Shown: positions 9,534 to 19,126, counted from the stretch's first letter. The stretch is DNA of 64,000 nucleotides from Streptomyces taklimakanensis (GCF_009709575.1 NZ_WIXO01000001.1:3846001-3910000); one strand, 5' to 3'. Numbers and translations are program-made. Notes: generated by a model not told the origin, from the letters alone.

Positions 9534-10943
9534 ATGACCGGGACGAACGAGGGACACACCGAGGAACACCGGATCGAACACGACTCCATGGGCGAGGTGC
9601 GGGTCCCCGCGCACGCCAAGTGGCGGGCGCAGACCCAGCGGGCCGTGGAGAACTTCCCGATCTCGGGCCGGCGTCTGGAGCGCGCGCACATCCAGGCGCT
9701 GGCCCGGATCAAGGAGGCGGCCGCCAGGGTCAACGCCGAGCTGGGCGCCCTGGACGCCGACACGGCCCGGGCGATCGCCGAGGCCGCGGCCGAGGTCGCC
9801 GAGGGCCGCTGGGACGACCACTTCCCCGTGGACGTCTTCCAGACCGGCTCCGGCACCTCCTCCAACATGAACATGAACGAGGTCGTCGCCACCCTCGCGA
9901 GCGAGCGGCTGGGCGCGCCCGTGCACCCCAACGACCACGTCAACGCCAGCCAGTCCTCCAACGACGTCTTCCCCTCCTCCATCCACATCGCGGCCGTCGC
10001 CGCCGTCACCGAGGACCTGATCCCGGCACTGGAGCACCTGGCCGGGGCGCTGGAGCGCAAGGCGGAGGAGTTCGCCGAGGTGGTCAAGTCCGGCCGGACC
10101 CACCTGATGGACGCCACTCCCGTCACGCTCGGCCAGGAGTTCGGCGGTTACGCGGCGCAGGTGCGGTACGGGGTGGAGCGGTTGCGCGCCGCGCTGCCGC
10201 GGCTGGCGGAGCTGCCGCTGGGCGGCACCGCGGTGGGCACCGGCGTCAACACCCCGCCCGGCTTCTCGGCGGCGGTGATCGCCGAGGTGGCACGTACCAC
10301 CGGACTGCCGCTGACCGAGGCGCGGGACCACTTCGAGGCCCAGGGCGCCCGTGACGCCCTGGTGGAGACCTCCGGCCAGCTCCGCACCGTCGCCGTCGGA
10401 CTGACCAAGATCTGCAACGACCTGCGCTGGATGTCCTCCGGCCCGCGCACCGGCCTGGCCGAGATCCGGCTGCCCGACCTCCAGCCGGGCTCCTCGATCA
10501 TGCCCGGCAAGGTCAACCCGGTGGTCCCCGAGGCGGTGCTGATGGTCGCCGCCCAGGTCATCGGGAACGACACGACGGTCACGGTGGCCGGCGCGTCGGG
10601 CAACTTCGAGCTGAACGTGATGCTCCCGGTGATGGCCAGGAACCTGCTGGAGTCGATCCGGCTGCTGGCGAACTCCTCCCGGCTGCTGGCCGACCGCACG
10701 ATCGACGGCATCGAGGCGGACGTGGAACGCGCCCGCGAGTACGCCGAGTCCTCCCCGTCCGTGGTCACCCCGCTCAACCGGTACATCGGCTACGAGGAGG
10801 CCGCCAAGGTCGCCAAGAAGGCCCTGGCGGAGCGGAAGACGATCCGCGAGGCGGTCCTGGAGTCCGGCCACGTCGAGCGCGGCCTGATCACCGTCGAGCA
10901 GTTGGACGAGGCCCTGGACGTCCTGCGCATGACGCGCCCGTGA
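9534..10943 (+). CDS. fumC: Fumarate hydratase, class II
   Basis: A 469-residue member of the aspartase/fumarase superfamily, acting as an iron-independent homotetramer in the TCA cycle. Family landmarks are [13 protein letters not shown] near residue 105, [10 protein letters not shown] near 140, the catalytic-loop signature [12 protein letters not shown] near 322 and the TALNPYIGY-equivalent [14 protein letters not shown] near 412. The length is normal. The start ATG lacks an SD and appears leaderless. It is downstream of, and partly redundant with, the oxygen-sensitive class I enzyme. A GC-rich hairpin follows at 10961-11006. Confidence 0.96.
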   Translation: MTGTNEGHTEEHRIEHDSMGEVRVPAHAKWRAQTQRAVENFPISGRRLERAHIQALARIKEAAARVNAELGALDADTARAIAEAAAEVAEGRWDDHFPVDVFQTGSGTSSNMNMNEVVATLASERLGAPVHPNDHVNASQSSNDVFPSSIHIAAVAAVTEDLIPALEHLAGALERKAEEFAEVVKSGRTHLMDATPVTLGQEFGGYAAQVRYGVERLRAALPRLAELPLGGTAVGTGVNTPPGFSAAVIAEVARTTGLPLTEARDHFEAQGARDALVETSGQLRTVAVGLTKICNDLRWMSSGPRTGLAEIRLPDLQPGSSIMPGKVNPVVPEAVLMVAAQVIGNDTTVTVAGASGNFELNVMLPVMARNLLESIRLLANSSRLLADRTIDGIEADVERAREYAESSPSVVTPLNRYIGYEEAAKVAKKALAERKTIREAVLESGHVERGLITVEQLDEALDVLRMTRP

Positions 10944-10960
10944 GGGTCCGGCCCCGAGGA

Positions 10961-11006
10961 GCGGGACGGTCGGGCGGCGTCGGCCCTCGAACCGCCGCCG
11001 TCCCGC
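10961..11006. terminator. Hairpin after fumC
   Basis: GCGGGACGG (10961-10969) pairs with CCGTCCCGC (10998-11006). An inner GGCGG/CCGCC pair extends the stem. It is located 17 nt after the fumC stop codon. Confidence 0.6.
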
Positions 11007-11076
11007 CCTCCCGCGCCGGGGCCGGCCGGGGCGTGCCGTGGCGCGGGACGGCGGCCACCGGTCACGGGGCAGCGCT

Positions 11077-11082
11077 TAGGAT
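11077..11082 (+). promoter_or_regulatory. -10 box (TAGGAT) for leaderless DUF402 gene
   Basis: TAGGAT ends 6 nt before ATG 11089 with no SD sequence, so the transcript is probably leaderless. Confidence 0.45.
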
Positions 11083-11088
11083 CCGTCC

Positions 11089-11826
11089 ATGACGGCGGAG
11101 ACGGCTCAGGCGGGGAACGGCGGGGCGGACGCGGGGGACGGACCCCGTTGGCGGCCCGGTGAGCACATCCTGTGGCGCTACCGGGCCAACGGCGGCGACG
11201 ACCTGCACATCTGCCGTCCCATGACCGTCGTGCGCGACACCGCCGAACTGCTGGCCGGGTGGATGGCCCCGGGCACCGTCTGCGTCAAGCCGGAACTGGC
11301 GGACGGCACGCCCGTGCACCGCGAGCCGCTCGCCACCCGCTACACCAAGCCCCGCAGGACCGTGCGGTCGCGCTGGTTCGGCACCGGGGTGCTCAAGTTG
11401 GCGAGGCCCGGCGAGCCCTGGTCGGTGTGGCTGTTCTGGGAGCGCGGATGGCGGTTCAAGAACTGGTACGTCAATCTGGAGGAGCCGCTGCGTCGCTGGT
11501 CGGGCGGAGTGGACTCCGAGGACCACTTCCTGGACATCACCGTCCGCCCCGACCGCTCCTGGGAGTGGCGGGACGAGGACGAGTTCGCCCAGGCGCAGCG
11601 GGCCGGGCTGATGGACGAGGCCCAGGCCGAGCGCGTGCGGGCGGCGGGACGGCGGGCGGTGGAGGTGGTCCGCGCGTGGGGGAGCCCCTTCCGCGACGGC
11701 TGGGAGGGCTGGCGTCCGGACCCCGCCTGGCGGGTGCCCCGGCTGCCGCGCGACTGGGACCGGAAGCCGGAGCGGTGCGAGCAGAGGAGCGCGGATTCCG
11801 GGGCGGCCGGGGGACCGAGGGCCTGA
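11089..11826 (+). CDS. DUF402 family protein (FomD/Ntdp-like hydrolase)
   Basis: A 245-residue protein of the DUF402 family, which includes FomD and nucleoside di/triphosphate phosphatases. About 25 disordered N-terminal residues lead to a beta-rich core (about 40-190) with WLFWERGWRFKNWYVNLEEP and a DSEDHFLDITVRPD segment. The acidic residues in that segment match the metal-binding aspartates of the family, and a trailing ED/DEDEF helix follows. A plausible activity is metal-dependent hydrolysis of nucleotide or cytidylyl substrates; the actual substrate is unknown. In S. coelicolor a DUF402 gene also lies in the fumarase region (from memory). Confidence 0.85.
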   Translation: MTAETAQAGNGGADAGDGPRWRPGEHILWRYRANGGDDLHICRPMTVVRDTAELLAGWMAPGTVCVKPELADGTPVHREPLATRYTKPRRTVRSRWFGTGVLKLARPGEPWSVWLFWERGWRFKNWYVNLEEPLRRWSGGVDSEDHFLDITVRPDRSWEWRDEDEFAQAQRAGLMDEAQAERVRAAGRRAVEVVRAWGSPFRDGWEGWRPDPAWRVPRLPRDWDRKPERCEQRSADSGAAGGPRA

Positions 11827-11913
11827 GGGGCTGGTGGGAGCGGCGCTGCTTCTCGCATGATGGCGGTGCGACGCGACGGGGTGTTCGGGGAAGCCGTCGG
11901 ATCCGGCGGTTCC

Positions 11914-11944
11914 TTGCTGCGCACCCGGGCGGCGAACGTAGGAT
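11914..11944 (+). promoter_or_regulatory. Candidate promoter for methyltransferase gene
   Basis: TTGCTG (11914-11919) and TAGGAT (11939-11944) are separated by 19 nt. They would give a leader of roughly 80 nt ending in GAGAGGAG before GTG 12032. Confidence 0.4.
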
Positions 11945-12031
11945 CACCCTCGGACTTGACGGAAAGCACCGAGGCGACGAACTCCCGGTCCTCGCAAGGG
12001 ACTTGGCGTAGCCCCGAGAGGAGCCCCAGAC

Positions 12032-12712
12032 GTGAGTGACACGGAAGGCAAGCAGGCGTACGAGGGCTACGACCGGGCGACGGTCGATCGCTTCGGACAG
12101 GCCGAGGCGTTCGACGCGATCGGCGACCGCTACGACGAGGTCTTCCCGCACAAGGAGGGGCAGCTCGCCGCCGGTGCCTGGTTGGCGGGGGAGCTGCCGG
12201 CCGGGTCGCGGGTGCTGGACGTCGGCTGCGGGACCGGGGTCCCCACCGCGCGCCGGCTCGTCGAGGCCGGCCACCGGGTCACCGGCATCGACATCTCGCC
12301 CGGCATGATCGAACTCAGCCGGAGGAACGTCCCCGAAGCCGAGTTCCACGTGCTGGACGTCGCCGAGCTGGAACGGCGGGACCTGGGCCCCTTCGACGGC
12401 ATGACCGCCTTCTTCGCGCTGCTGATGCTGCCGCGCCGGGAGATCCCCGTCGCCCTGCGCGCGCTGCACGGGCGGCTGCGGCCCGGCGGGCTGCTGGCCC
12501 TGGGCATGGTGGAGGCGGACGTGGACGACTACGCGATCCCGTTCCTGGGCCACACGATCCGGGTATCGGGCTACCTGCGGGAGGAACTGCGCCAGGTGGT
12601 GGGCGACGCGGGCTTCGAGATCCTCGGGGAGGAGTCGTTCGCGTACGCGCCGGCCAGCACGGACGTCTCTCCCGAGATCCAGATCTTCCTGAACTGCCGA
12701 CGACGCCCCTAG
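12032..12712 (+). CDS. Class I SAM-dependent methyltransferase
   Basis: A 226-residue Rossmann-fold methyltransferase. Motif I VLDVGCGTGVPTARRL is at about 61-76, followed by GIDISPGMIELSRR (acidic ribose-binding D) near 90 and the motif IV/post region FHVLDVAEL...FDGMTAFFALLML. A LHGRLRPGGLLALG strand follows. The GTG start is preceded by GAGAGGAG at proper spacing. The substrate cannot be deduced. The next gene, a multidomain phosphatase, begins only about 25-60 nt downstream and may be cotranscribed. Confidence 0.9.
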   Translation: MSDTEGKQAYEGYDRATVDRFGQAEAFDAIGDRYDEVFPHKEGQLAAGAWLAGELPAGSRVLDVGCGTGVPTARRLVEAGHRVTGIDISPGMIELSRRNVPEAEFHVLDVAELERRDLGPFDGMTAFFALLMLPRREIPVALRALHGRLRPGGLLALGMVEADVDDYAIPFLGHTIRVSGYLREELRQVVGDAGFEILGEESFAYAPASTDVSPEIQIFLNCRRRP

Positions 12713-12736
12713 CCCTCGAAGCGCTGGGCACGCTCG

Positions 12737-14911
12737 ATGCGCGGCCCCGGACGGATGGAAACCCAACGCGTGACGGAGTATCCGACATCCCCACAGCCCG
12801 CTGCCCGGTCCACGGGCGGCGGTGCCCGCACGGCCGCGTCCGTGGCCGGCCGTGCCGACGCCGCGCACGCCCCACTGCCCGATCCGCCCGGCGGGTCGGG
12901 CGCGACGGCTCCCCAGGGGGCCCCTCGCCGTGTTCCCGCCCCGACGAACGCGCCCGTGTCCGGGGCGGCGGGCCACCCCGACCCCGGCGGAGGCGGCGGA
13001 CACGCCCGGTCCACCGGTGGTGACGAGCCGGTGGGTCGGAGCCGCCCCGAGGTGCCGGGCGAGCGGGCCGGCGCGGACCACGACACCGCGCCCGGCACCG
13101 CCCCGGACACCGCGCCCGGCACGGTGCCCGGGGCGGCCGAGCACCCCGGCGGGGACGAGATCGCCGAACGGGAACGGCGCGGCGGCGACCGACTGCGCTT
13201 CGTGGGAGCGGCCACCCGGCGGATCGCCCGCGGCGTCGACCTGGACGAGACCGTCCTCGGGCTGTGCCGGGCGAGCGTCCCGGCGTTCACGGACGCGATC
13301 CTGGTCTATCTGCGTGATCCGCTGCCGGTCGGGGACGAACGCCCCACCGGTCCGGCCGTGCTGCGGCTGCGCCGCACCGACCGGCTGCCCGACCACGCCC
13401 TGGAGGCGCCCGCCGCGTCGCCGGACCTGGAGGCGTCCGACACCGGGGAGTTCCCGCTGCCGCTGCTGTCCGTCTCGCCGGAGGGCGGCGGGGGCGGAGC
13501 GGCGGAGCTGATCGAGGTGCGCGGCGGCGGCCCGCTGGCCGAGGTGCTGCGCGGTGTGCGGCCGGTGTTCGGCGACGCGTCCACCGCCCGTGAGGCGCTG
13601 CCCGAGCTGTTGGGGCCCGGGCACGACGCCCCGGTGGGACGCCGGGCGATCCTCGCTCCGATGCGCGGGCGCCGCCGGGTGATCGGCGCGGCCGTGTTCC
13701 TGCGCCGCCCGGAGCGCTCCGCCTTCGAACCCGACGACCTGTTGGTCGCGGCGCAGTTGGCCACGCACACCGCGCTGGGCGTGGACAAGGCGGTGCTCTA
13801 CGGCCGCGAGGCGTACATCGCCGACGAGCTCCAGCGCACCATGCTCCCCGACGAGCTGCCCCAGCCCACCGGGGTGACGCTGGCCAGCCGCTACCTCCCG
13901 GCGGCCGAGACCGCCCGGGTCGGCGGCGACTGGTACGACGCGATACCCCTGCCGGGCGGGCGGGTGGCGCTGGTCGTCGGAGACGTCATGGGCCACTCCA
14001 TGACCTCCGCGGCGATCATGGGTCAGCTCCGCACCACCGCGCAGACCCTGGCCGGACTGGACCTGCCGCCGCAGGAGGTGCTGCACCACCTCGACGAGCA
14101 GGCGCAGCGGCTGGGCAGCGACCGGATGGCGACGTGCATGTACGCCGTCTACGATCCCGTCGCGCACCGGATCGTGGTGGCCAACGCGGGGCATCCGCCG
14201 CCGGTGATGCTGCACCGCGACGGCCGGGCGGAGGTGCTGCACGTCCCCGCCGGGGCGCCGATCGGCGTCGGGGGAGTGGACTTCGAGGCGGTGGAGCTGC
14301 CCGCTCCGGCGGGTGCCACGCTGCTGCTGTACACCGACGGCCTGGTGGAGTCCCGGCACCGCGACGTGTGGACCGGGATCGAGCGGTTGCGCGAGAAGCT
14401 GACCGAGACGGCCGGGCTGACCCGTCCCGACACCCCGCCGCCGCTGGAGCCGCTGTGCGACGAGGTGTTGGACATCCTCGGCCCCGGCGACCGGGACGAC
14501 GACATCGCGCTGCTGGCGGCCCGGTTCGACGGCATCCCGCCCAGTGACGTCGCCTACTGGTACCTCGACCCCCGCGCCCAGACCGCGCGACAGGCGCGGC
14601 GGCTGGCGCGGCGGGCGCTGGAGCGCTGGGGCCTGGAGGAGCTGTCGGACTCGGTGGAGTTGCTGGTCAGCGAGGTGGTGACCAACGCCGTCCGCTACGC
14701 GGAGCGTCCCATCACGTTGCGGCTGCTCCGCACCGACGTGCTGCGCTGCGAGGTCGGGGACGATGTGCCGCAACTGCCCCGGCTGCGGCAGGCGAGGGCC
14801 ACGGACGAGGGCGGCCGGGGGCTGTACCTGGTCAACCGCCTCGCCCGCCGTTGGGGCGCGACCCGGCTGAGCACGGGCAAGGTGGTGTGGTTCGAGTTCT
14901 CGATGCCCTGA
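12737..14911 (+). CDS. GAF-SpoIIE phosphatase-HATPase signalling protein
   Basis: A protein of up to 724 residues. The first 150 residues are Pro/Ala/Gly-rich. A GAF-type sensor region (about 155-360) leads into a SpoIIE/RsbU PP2C phosphatase domain (about 362-590) with [45 protein letters not shown] and DDDIALLAAR. The metal-binding Asp residues are intact. The C-terminus (about 600-724) is an anti-sigma-type HATPase with N-box ELLVSEVVTNAVRY and GGRGLYLVNRLA. Such fusions act in partner-switching control of sigma factors. The start is uncertain: ATG 12737, ATG 12755 and GTG 12770 are all in frame without a strong SD, and homologue-like N-termini favour GTG 12770. Confidence 0.88.
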   Translation: MRGPGRMETQRVTEYPTSPQPAARSTGGGARTAASVAGRADAAHAPLPDPPGGSGATAPQGAPRRVPAPTNAPVSGAAGHPDPGGGGGHARSTGGDEPVGRSRPEVPGERAGADHDTAPGTAPDTAPGTVPGAAEHPGGDEIAERERRGGDRLRFVGAATRRIARGVDLDETVLGLCRASVPAFTDAILVYLRDPLPVGDERPTGPAVLRLRRTDRLPDHALEAPAASPDLEASDTGEFPLPLLSVSPEGGGGGAAELIEVRGGGPLAEVLRGVRPVFGDASTAREALPELLGPGHDAPVGRRAILAPMRGRRRVIGAAVFLRRPERSAFEPDDLLVAAQLATHTALGVDKAVLYGREAYIADELQRTMLPDELPQPTGVTLASRYLPAAETARVGGDWYDAIPLPGGRVALVVGDVMGHSMTSAAIMGQLRTTAQTLAGLDLPPQEVLHHLDEQAQRLGSDRMATCMYAVYDPVAHRIVVANAGHPPPVMLHRDGRAEVLHVPAGAPIGVGGVDFEAVELPAPAGATLLLYTDGLVESRHRDVWTGIERLREKLTETAGLTRPDTPPPLEPLCDEVLDILGPGDRDDDIALLAARFDGIPPSDVAYWYLDPRAQTARQARRLARRALERWGLEELSDSVELLVSEVVTNAVRYAERPITLRLLRTDVLRCEVGDDVPQLPRLRQARATDEGGRGLYLVNRLARRWGATRLSTGKVVWFEFSMP

Positions 14912-14997
14912 CGGCCGCGGCGCCCGCGAGGGGTGACCGCCCCGCCGGGAGCACCGGCCGGGCGGCGGGCGGTCCGAGCGGGGCGAGAAACGGACGA

Positions 14998-15034
14998 AGC
15001 GGCCCCGACGCCCCTGACGGGGGTCGGGGCCGCT
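14998..15034. terminator. Hairpin after the SpoIIE-type gene
   Basis: An 11-bp perfect outer stem with a further CCCC/GGGG pairing separated by one bulge lies between the convergent phosphatase gene and ahpD. Confidence 0.65.
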
Positions 15035-15056
15035 CCCGGTGCGCGCGTCCGGTGGA

Positions 15057-15084
15057 CCCGGCTCGGCGTACGCGCCGAGCCGGG
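15057..15084. terminator. Hairpin after ahpD
   Basis: A perfect 12-bp stem (15057-15068 with 15073-15084) with a TACG loop sits 9 nt beyond the ahpD stop codon, reading on the minus strand. Confidence 0.75.
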
Positions 15085-15093
15085 CCGGAGGCC

Positions 15094-15645
15094 TCAGACG
15101 CCGGTCGGCGCCGGGTCGGCCAGGGAGTCCTCGGCGTCCAGGACGGTGCCGACGGCCTGGACGACAGCGGCGATCTTGAACGCCTCCTGGATCGTCTCGC
15201 GGTCCACACCGGCCTTGCGGAGCACCTGCTCGTGGGAGTCCAGGCACTGCCCGCAGCCGTTGATCGCGGAGACGGCCAGCGACCAGAGCTCGAAGTCGGT
15301 CTTGTCCACGCCCGGGTTGCCGATGACGTTCATCCGCAGGCCCGCGCGCAGGGTGCCGTACTCCGGGTCGGACAGCAGGTGCCGCGTCCGGTAGAAGACG
15401 TTGTTCATCGCCATGATGGCGGCGGCGGCCTTGGCCGCGGTGTACGCCTCGGGGGAGAGGTTGGCCTTCGCCTCGGGCTCCAGCTCGGTGAGCACCTTCG
15501 GCGAGCGCGAGGCGATGGCGCAGGCCAGCACCGTGCCCCAGAGCTGCTGCTGGGGCAGGTCGGAGTTGCCTATCACCGAGCCGAGGTTGAGCTTGAGGTC
15601 CTTGGCGTAGTCGGGCAGCGCCGACTTCAGGTCGTCGAGTGCCAT
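15094..15645 (-). CDS. ahpD: Alkylhydroperoxidase AhpD
   Basis: A 183-residue AhpD. It carries the redox motif [20 protein letters not shown] near residues 133-150, with CxxC and the proton-relay histidine, and the upstream [13 protein letters not shown] segment. AhpD reduces AhpC with electrons from lipoamide-type partners, in place of AhpF. It lies 13 nt downstream of ahpC in the same orientation, forming the actinobacterial ahpCD operon driven from the ahpC/oxyR intergenic region. Length is typical. Confidence 0.96.
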   Translation of the reverse strand: MALDDLKSALPDYAKDLKLNLGSVIGNSDLPQQQLWGTVLACAIASRSPKVLTELEPEAKANLSPEAYTAAKAAAAIMAMNNVFYRTRHLLSDPEYGTLRAGLRMNVIGNPGVDKTDFELWSLAVSAINGCGQCLDSHEQVLRKAGVDRETIQEAFKIAAVVQAVGTVLDAEDSLADPAPTGV

Positions 15646-15658
15646 GTCGTTCTCGTCC

Positions 15659-16213
15659 TCACTCGCCCGAGAGCAGCTTGACCGGGTCGAGGGTCTCCTC
15701 GCCCTTGGTCCAGTTGCAGGGGCACAGTTCGTCGGTCTGCAGGGCGTCCAGCACCCGCAGGACCTCCTTGGGGTTACGGCCGACGGAGCCGGCGGTCACC
15801 ATGGTGAACTGGATCTCGTTGTTCTGGTCCACGATGAAGACCGCGCGCTGGGCGTAGCCGTCCTCGCCCTCGACGCCGCAGGCCCGCATCAGCTCGTGCT
15901 TGGGGTCGGCCAGCATCGGGAAGGGCAGGTCGCGGAGGTCCGCGTGGTCCTTGCGCCAGGCGTGGTGCACGAACTCCGAGTCACCGGAGACACCGAGGAT
16001 CTGGGCGTCGCGGTCGGCGAACTCGTCGTTCAGCTTGCCGAAGGCGGCGATCTCGGTCGGGCAGACGAAGGTGAAGTCCTTCGGCCAGAAGAAGACGATC
16101 TTCCACTTGCCCTCGTAGGTCTTGTGGTCGATCTGCGCGAAGGCCTTGTCCGCGTCGAGGTCCACGCAGGCGGTCAGGTCGAACTCGGGGAACTTGTCAC
16201 CGACAGTGAGCAC
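15659..16213 (-). CDS. ahpC: Alkyl hydroperoxide reductase AhpC (peroxiredoxin)
   Basis: A 184-residue 2-Cys peroxiredoxin reducing H2O2 and organic peroxides. The peroxidatic cysteine is in [14 protein letters not shown] near residue 60, and the resolving cysteine in [16 protein letters not shown] near the C-terminus. GTG 16213 is chosen because AAGGAG lies 7-8 nt upstream and the resulting N-terminus ([20 protein letters not shown]) matches the family; longer upstream reading is unlikely to be translated. It heads the ahpCD operon and is divergent from oxyR, whose product probably activates it under peroxide stress. Confidence 0.96.
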   Translation of the reverse strand: MLTVGDKFPEFDLTACVDLDADKAFAQIDHKTYEGKWKIVFFWPKDFTFVCPTEIAAFGKLNDEFADRDAQILGVSGDSEFVHHAWRKDHADLRDLPFPMLADPKHELMRACGVEGEDGYAQRAVFIVDQNNEIQFTMVTAGSVGRNPKEVLRVLDALQTDELCPCNWTKGEETLDPVKLLSGE

Positions 16214-16294
16214 GCGCTCTCCTTGTTGCGTGGAAACATCCCTTGTGGGGGGTTTCCTGAGGGTTGGACGTGATCCACACTGCCACAACCGACA

Positions 16295-16331
16295 TTGATC
16301 AAAGAAATAGCTACAATCGTGTCGATTGATC
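16295..16331. promoter_or_regulatory. Divergent ahpC/oxyR control region
   Basis: This AT-rich tract between the divergent genes holds a perfect dyad CAATCG-TGT-CGATTG (16314-16328) and two copies of TTGATC (16295-16300 and 16326-16331) spaced 31 nt, about three helical turns. TACAAT (16312-16317) is a good -10 for oxyR. LysR-type regulators bind such multi-site regions, so this is the likely OxyR operator. Confidence 0.6.
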
Positions 16332-16345
16332 GGAGGTGGTTATCA

Positions 16346-17365
16346 GTGACCCTGTCGGCCCAACGGCCACACCAGGTGTCCCGTCACCGGTCCCACCAGG
16401 GGGTTCGGCAGGTTCCTCGGCAACGACAGCCCACGCTCTCCCAGTTGAGGGCGTTCGCGGCCGTCGCCGAGTGCCTGCACTTCCGGGAGGCGGCCGCGGA
16501 GGTCGGCGTGAGCCAGCCGGCCCTCTCGGGTGCGGTCGCGGCGCTGGAGGAGTCACTCGGAGTGAAACTGTTGGAGCGTACGACGCGGAGGGTGGTGTTG
16601 TCCCCGGCGGGGGAGCGGGTGGCCGCCCGGGCCCGCGAAGTCCTGGACGCCATGGGCGAACTGGTGGAGGAGGCGGAGGCGGCACGGGCCCCCTTCACGG
16701 GCACGCTGCGGCTCGGGGTGATTCCGACCTGCGCGCCGTACCTGCTGCCGACAGTGCTGAGACTCGTTCACGATCGCTATCCGACACTGGAATTGCAGGT
16801 GAACGAGGAGCAGACCGACTCGCTCCTGGACGGTCTGCTGGCGGGGCGGCTCGATCTGCTGCTGCTGGCCGTGCCGCCGGACGCGCCGCACACCGAGGCC
16901 GCCCACGGGGTGGAGACGATGCCGCTGTTCGACGAGGACTTCGTGCTGGTCACCCCGCGCGCCCACGAGTTGGCCGGCCGGACGGACCTGCCCCGCGAGA
17001 CGCTGCGCGGTCTGGACCTGCTGCTCCTGGACGAGGGGCACTGCCTGCGCCGGCAGGCCCTGGAGGTGTGTCGGGAGGCCGGACGCACCGACGGGGTGCC
17101 GGCCGCCACCAGCGCGGCGGGACTGTCCACGCTGGTCCAACTCGTCGCGGGCGGCCTGGGGGTGACGCTGTTGCCGCGCACCTCGCTGCACGTGGAGACC
17201 GAACGCAACGAGCTGTTGGCGACCGCGTCCTTCGCCGATCCGGCGCCCTCGCGACGGATCGGCCTGGCGATGCGGGCGGGGGCGGCCCGACGCCAGGAGT
17301 TCGCCATCTTGGCCAAGGGTTTGCGGGAGGCAATGCGTCCGCTTCCGGTGCGACCCGTGGAGTGA
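16346..17365 (+). CDS. oxyR: Hydrogen peroxide-sensing LysR regulator OxyR
   Basis: A 339-residue LysR-family regulator. The winged helix is at about 28-90 (PTLSQLRAFAAVAECLHFREAAAEVGVSQPALS) and the effector domain at about 115-335. The effector domain carries the OxyR redox pair spacing in EGHCLRRQALEVCREAGR, with two cysteines 9 residues apart, as in known OxyR proteins that form an intramolecular disulfide. GTG 16346 follows GGAGGTGG, the best ribosome site. The product then has an about 28-residue N-terminal extension, so GTG 16376 or a later start is possible. The divergent ahpCD operon is its expected target. Confidence 0.93.
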   Translation: MTLSAQRPHQVSRHRSHQGVRQVPRQRQPTLSQLRAFAAVAECLHFREAAAEVGVSQPALSGAVAALEESLGVKLLERTTRRVVLSPAGERVAARAREVLDAMGELVEEAEAARAPFTGTLRLGVIPTCAPYLLPTVLRLVHDRYPTLELQVNEEQTDSLLDGLLAGRLDLLLLAVPPDAPHTEAAHGVETMPLFDEDFVLVTPRAHELAGRTDLPRETLRGLDLLLLDEGHCLRRQALEVCREAGRTDGVPAATSAAGLSTLVQLVAGGLGVTLLPRTSLHVETERNELLATASFADPAPSRRIGLAMRAGAARRQEFAILAKGLREAMRPLPVRPVE

Positions 17366-17639
17366 GCGCGGGCGCGGCACCGGTCGGCGCGGGCCGCACC
17401 GGGAGCGGACGCCGTGCGCGCCGGGGCGCCCCCGCTCCGGTGGACGGTCGCGCGCGTCCCGCCCGGCGCGTCGAAGACAGCAGGTGGTACGCCACCGTAT
17501 GCATAAGAGCACGCACAGTGGGTAGGCCGCATGCATCGTCTCTCGTACGGCCGCAGCGCGAACTGCCGTGCGCAGCAAGGCGGAACCAGGTGACTCAATC
17601 GAAAGATCGAACAGCCGTAGCCGTCGTCAGGAGTGGACC

Positions 17640-17999
17640 GTGCTGCAAACGCCGCATCAGTCTCCGCAGGCCGCCGTTGTCCCCGCCCAGCGCACGTCCT
17701 CGCGCGAGCAAGCCGGGCCGTGGCACTCGGAGGCGGTCTGCCGGAGGGACGAGGCCGGATTGTTCTTCGCCCCCTCCAAGGAACCGACGGCGGCCCGCCT
17801 CTCCCGGGAGCAGGCGGCCAAGCGGGTGTGCGCGCGCTGCCCGGTGCTGGTCGAGTGCCGCGAGCACGCCCTGCTCCAGCCCGAGCCGTACGGCGTGTGG
17901 GGCGGCCTCACCGCGGCCGAGCGCCGGGTGATGCTCGCCCGTCGGCGCCGCCACGACGCCGAGGTGGGGCAGTCCGCCCAGGTGTCCCGCATCGCCTGA
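17640..17999 (+). CDS. wblI: WhiB-family iron-sulfur transcription factor
   Basis: A 119-residue Wbl protein. The four cluster cysteines are in AVCRRDEAGLFF, then RVCARCPVLVECREHAL (C-x2-C-x5-C), and the G[VI]WGG turn is present as PYGVWGGLTAAERR, followed by a basic C-terminal helix (ARRRRH). GTG 17640 is preceded by AGGAG at 6-nt spacing; in-frame extension upstream to 17568 lacks a ribosome site. Wbl proteins bind sigma factors through the Fe-S cluster and respond to O2 or NO. The wblI label rests on remembered synteny with the S. coelicolor glpX neighbourhood and is tentative. Confidence 0.85.
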   Translation: MLQTPHQSPQAAVVPAQRTSSREQAGPWHSEAVCRRDEAGLFFAPSKEPTAARLSREQAAKRVCARCPVLVECREHALLQPEPYGVWGGLTAAERRVMLARRRRHDAEVGQSAQVSRIA

Positions 18000-18047
18000 G
18001 GCCCACCACGCCGACCTGCCGGCCCGCCGCCACGACGGAGCGCCGGG

Positions 18048-18082
18048 CGGCGGGCCCGCGGCTTCTCGGGCCGGGCCCGCCG
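18048..18082. terminator. Hairpin between wbl gene and glpX
   Basis: A 10-bp stem CGGCGGGCCC/GGGCCCGCCG (18048-18057 with 18073-18082) lies between convergent genes and could serve both. Confidence 0.65.
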
Positions 18083-18091
18083 CCGGGTCGT

Positions 18092-19126
18092 TCAGCGGGC
18101 CCGGTCGAAGTCGACGGCGCTGTAGGCGCGCAGCTTCGAGAGCTTGTGGGTGGAGTCGATCTGCCGGATCGTGCCGGACTTCGACCGCATCACCAGCGAC
18201 TGGGTGGTGGCGGTCTCCGCCCGGTACCGCACACCGCGCAGCAGGTCGCCGTCCGTGATGCCCGTCGCGACGAAGAACACGTTGTCGCCGCCGACCAGGT
18301 CGTCGGTGGTCAGGACGCGGTCCAGGTCGTGGCCCGCGTCGATCGCCTGCCGCCGCTCCTCGTCGTCCTTGGGCCACAGCCTGCCCTGGATCACGCCGCC
18401 CAGGCACTTGATGGCGCAGGCGGCGATGATGCCCTCCGGGGTGCCGCCGACGCCCAGCAGCAGGTCGACGCCGGTGCCCTCGCGGGCGGCCATGATCGCT
18501 CCGGCGACGTCGCCGTCGGAGATGAACTTGATCCGGGCGCCCGACTCGCGGACCTCCCGCACGACGTCCTCGTGCCGGGGCCGGTCGAGGATGACGACGG
18601 TGACGTCCTCCGGGGCGCCGCCCTTGGCCTTGGCCACCCGACGGATGTTGACCGCCGGCGGGGCCGTGATGTCGACGAACTCCGCCGCCTCCGGACCGGT
18701 GGCCAGCTTGTCCATGTAGAACACCGCGCTCGGGTCGAACATCGAGCCGCGCTCGGCGACGGCCAGCACCGACACCGCGTTGCCCATGCCCTTGGCCGTC
18801 AGCGTCGTGCCGTCCACCGGGTCCACGGCCACGTCGCACTCCGGGCCCGTCCCGTCGCCCACCCGCTCGCCGTTGTAGAGCATCGGGGCCTCGTCCTTCT
18901 CTCCCTCCCCGATGACGACGACCCCGTTCATCGAGACGGTGGAGACCAGGGTGCGCATGGCGCGGACGGCGGCGCCGTCCGCGCCGTTCTTGTCGCCGCG
19001 GCCGACCCAGCGACCCGACGCCATGGCGCCCGCCTCGGTCACGCGGACGAGTTCGAGGGCGAGGTTGCGGTCGGGGGCCTCCGGGCTGACTTCGAGGGGG
19101 GAGGGAAGGTGGTGGTGATCGGTCAT
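18092..19126 (-). CDS. glpX: Fructose-1,6-bisphosphatase, class II (GlpX)
   Basis: A 344-residue GlpX-type phosphatase, the gluconeogenic fructose-1,6-bisphosphatase of actinomycetes. Landmarks are [18 protein letters not shown] and [16 protein letters not shown] (lithium-sensitive phosphatase metal site) near residues 72-115, then [17 protein letters not shown] and [13 protein letters not shown] near the C-terminus. The start MTDHHH at 19126 is preceded by AAAGGTG. A longer frame exists upstream but would enter the divergent promoter region. It is divergent from the DUF4245 gene. Confidence 0.95.
   Translation of the reverse strand: MTDHHHLPSPLEVSPEAPDRNLALELVRVTEAGAMASGRWVGRGDKNGADGAAVRAMRTLVSTVSMNGVVVIGEGEKDEAPMLYNGERVGDGTGPECDVAVDPVDGTTLTAKGMGNAVSVLAVAERGSMFDPSAVFYMDKLATGPEAAEFVDITAPPAVNIRRVAKAKGGAPEDVTVVILDRPRHEDVVREVRESGARIKFISDGDVAGAIMAAREGTGVDLLLGVGGTPEGIIAACAIKCLGGVIQGRLWPKDDEERRQAIDAGHDLDRVLTTDDLVGGDNVFFVATGITDGDLLRGVRYRAETATTQSLVMRSKSGTIRQIDSTHKLSKLRAYSAVDFDRAR

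Noticed and set aside
11857..12039. 60-codon frame before the methyltransferase gene
   Set aside because: It has no ribosome site, overlaps the likely promoter and leader, and shows no recognisable pattern.
11537..15247. 1236-residue minus-strand open frame
   Set aside because: It runs antisense through the DUF402, methyltransferase and SpoIIE-type genes, is Arg/Gly/Pro/His-rich and has no domain pattern. It is a shadow produced by high-GC codon bias.
17499..17536. Two ATGCAT copies upstream of the wbl gene
   Set aside because: The 6-bp self-complementary words are 32 nt apart, with no flanking symmetry or other support. They are too short to call an operator.
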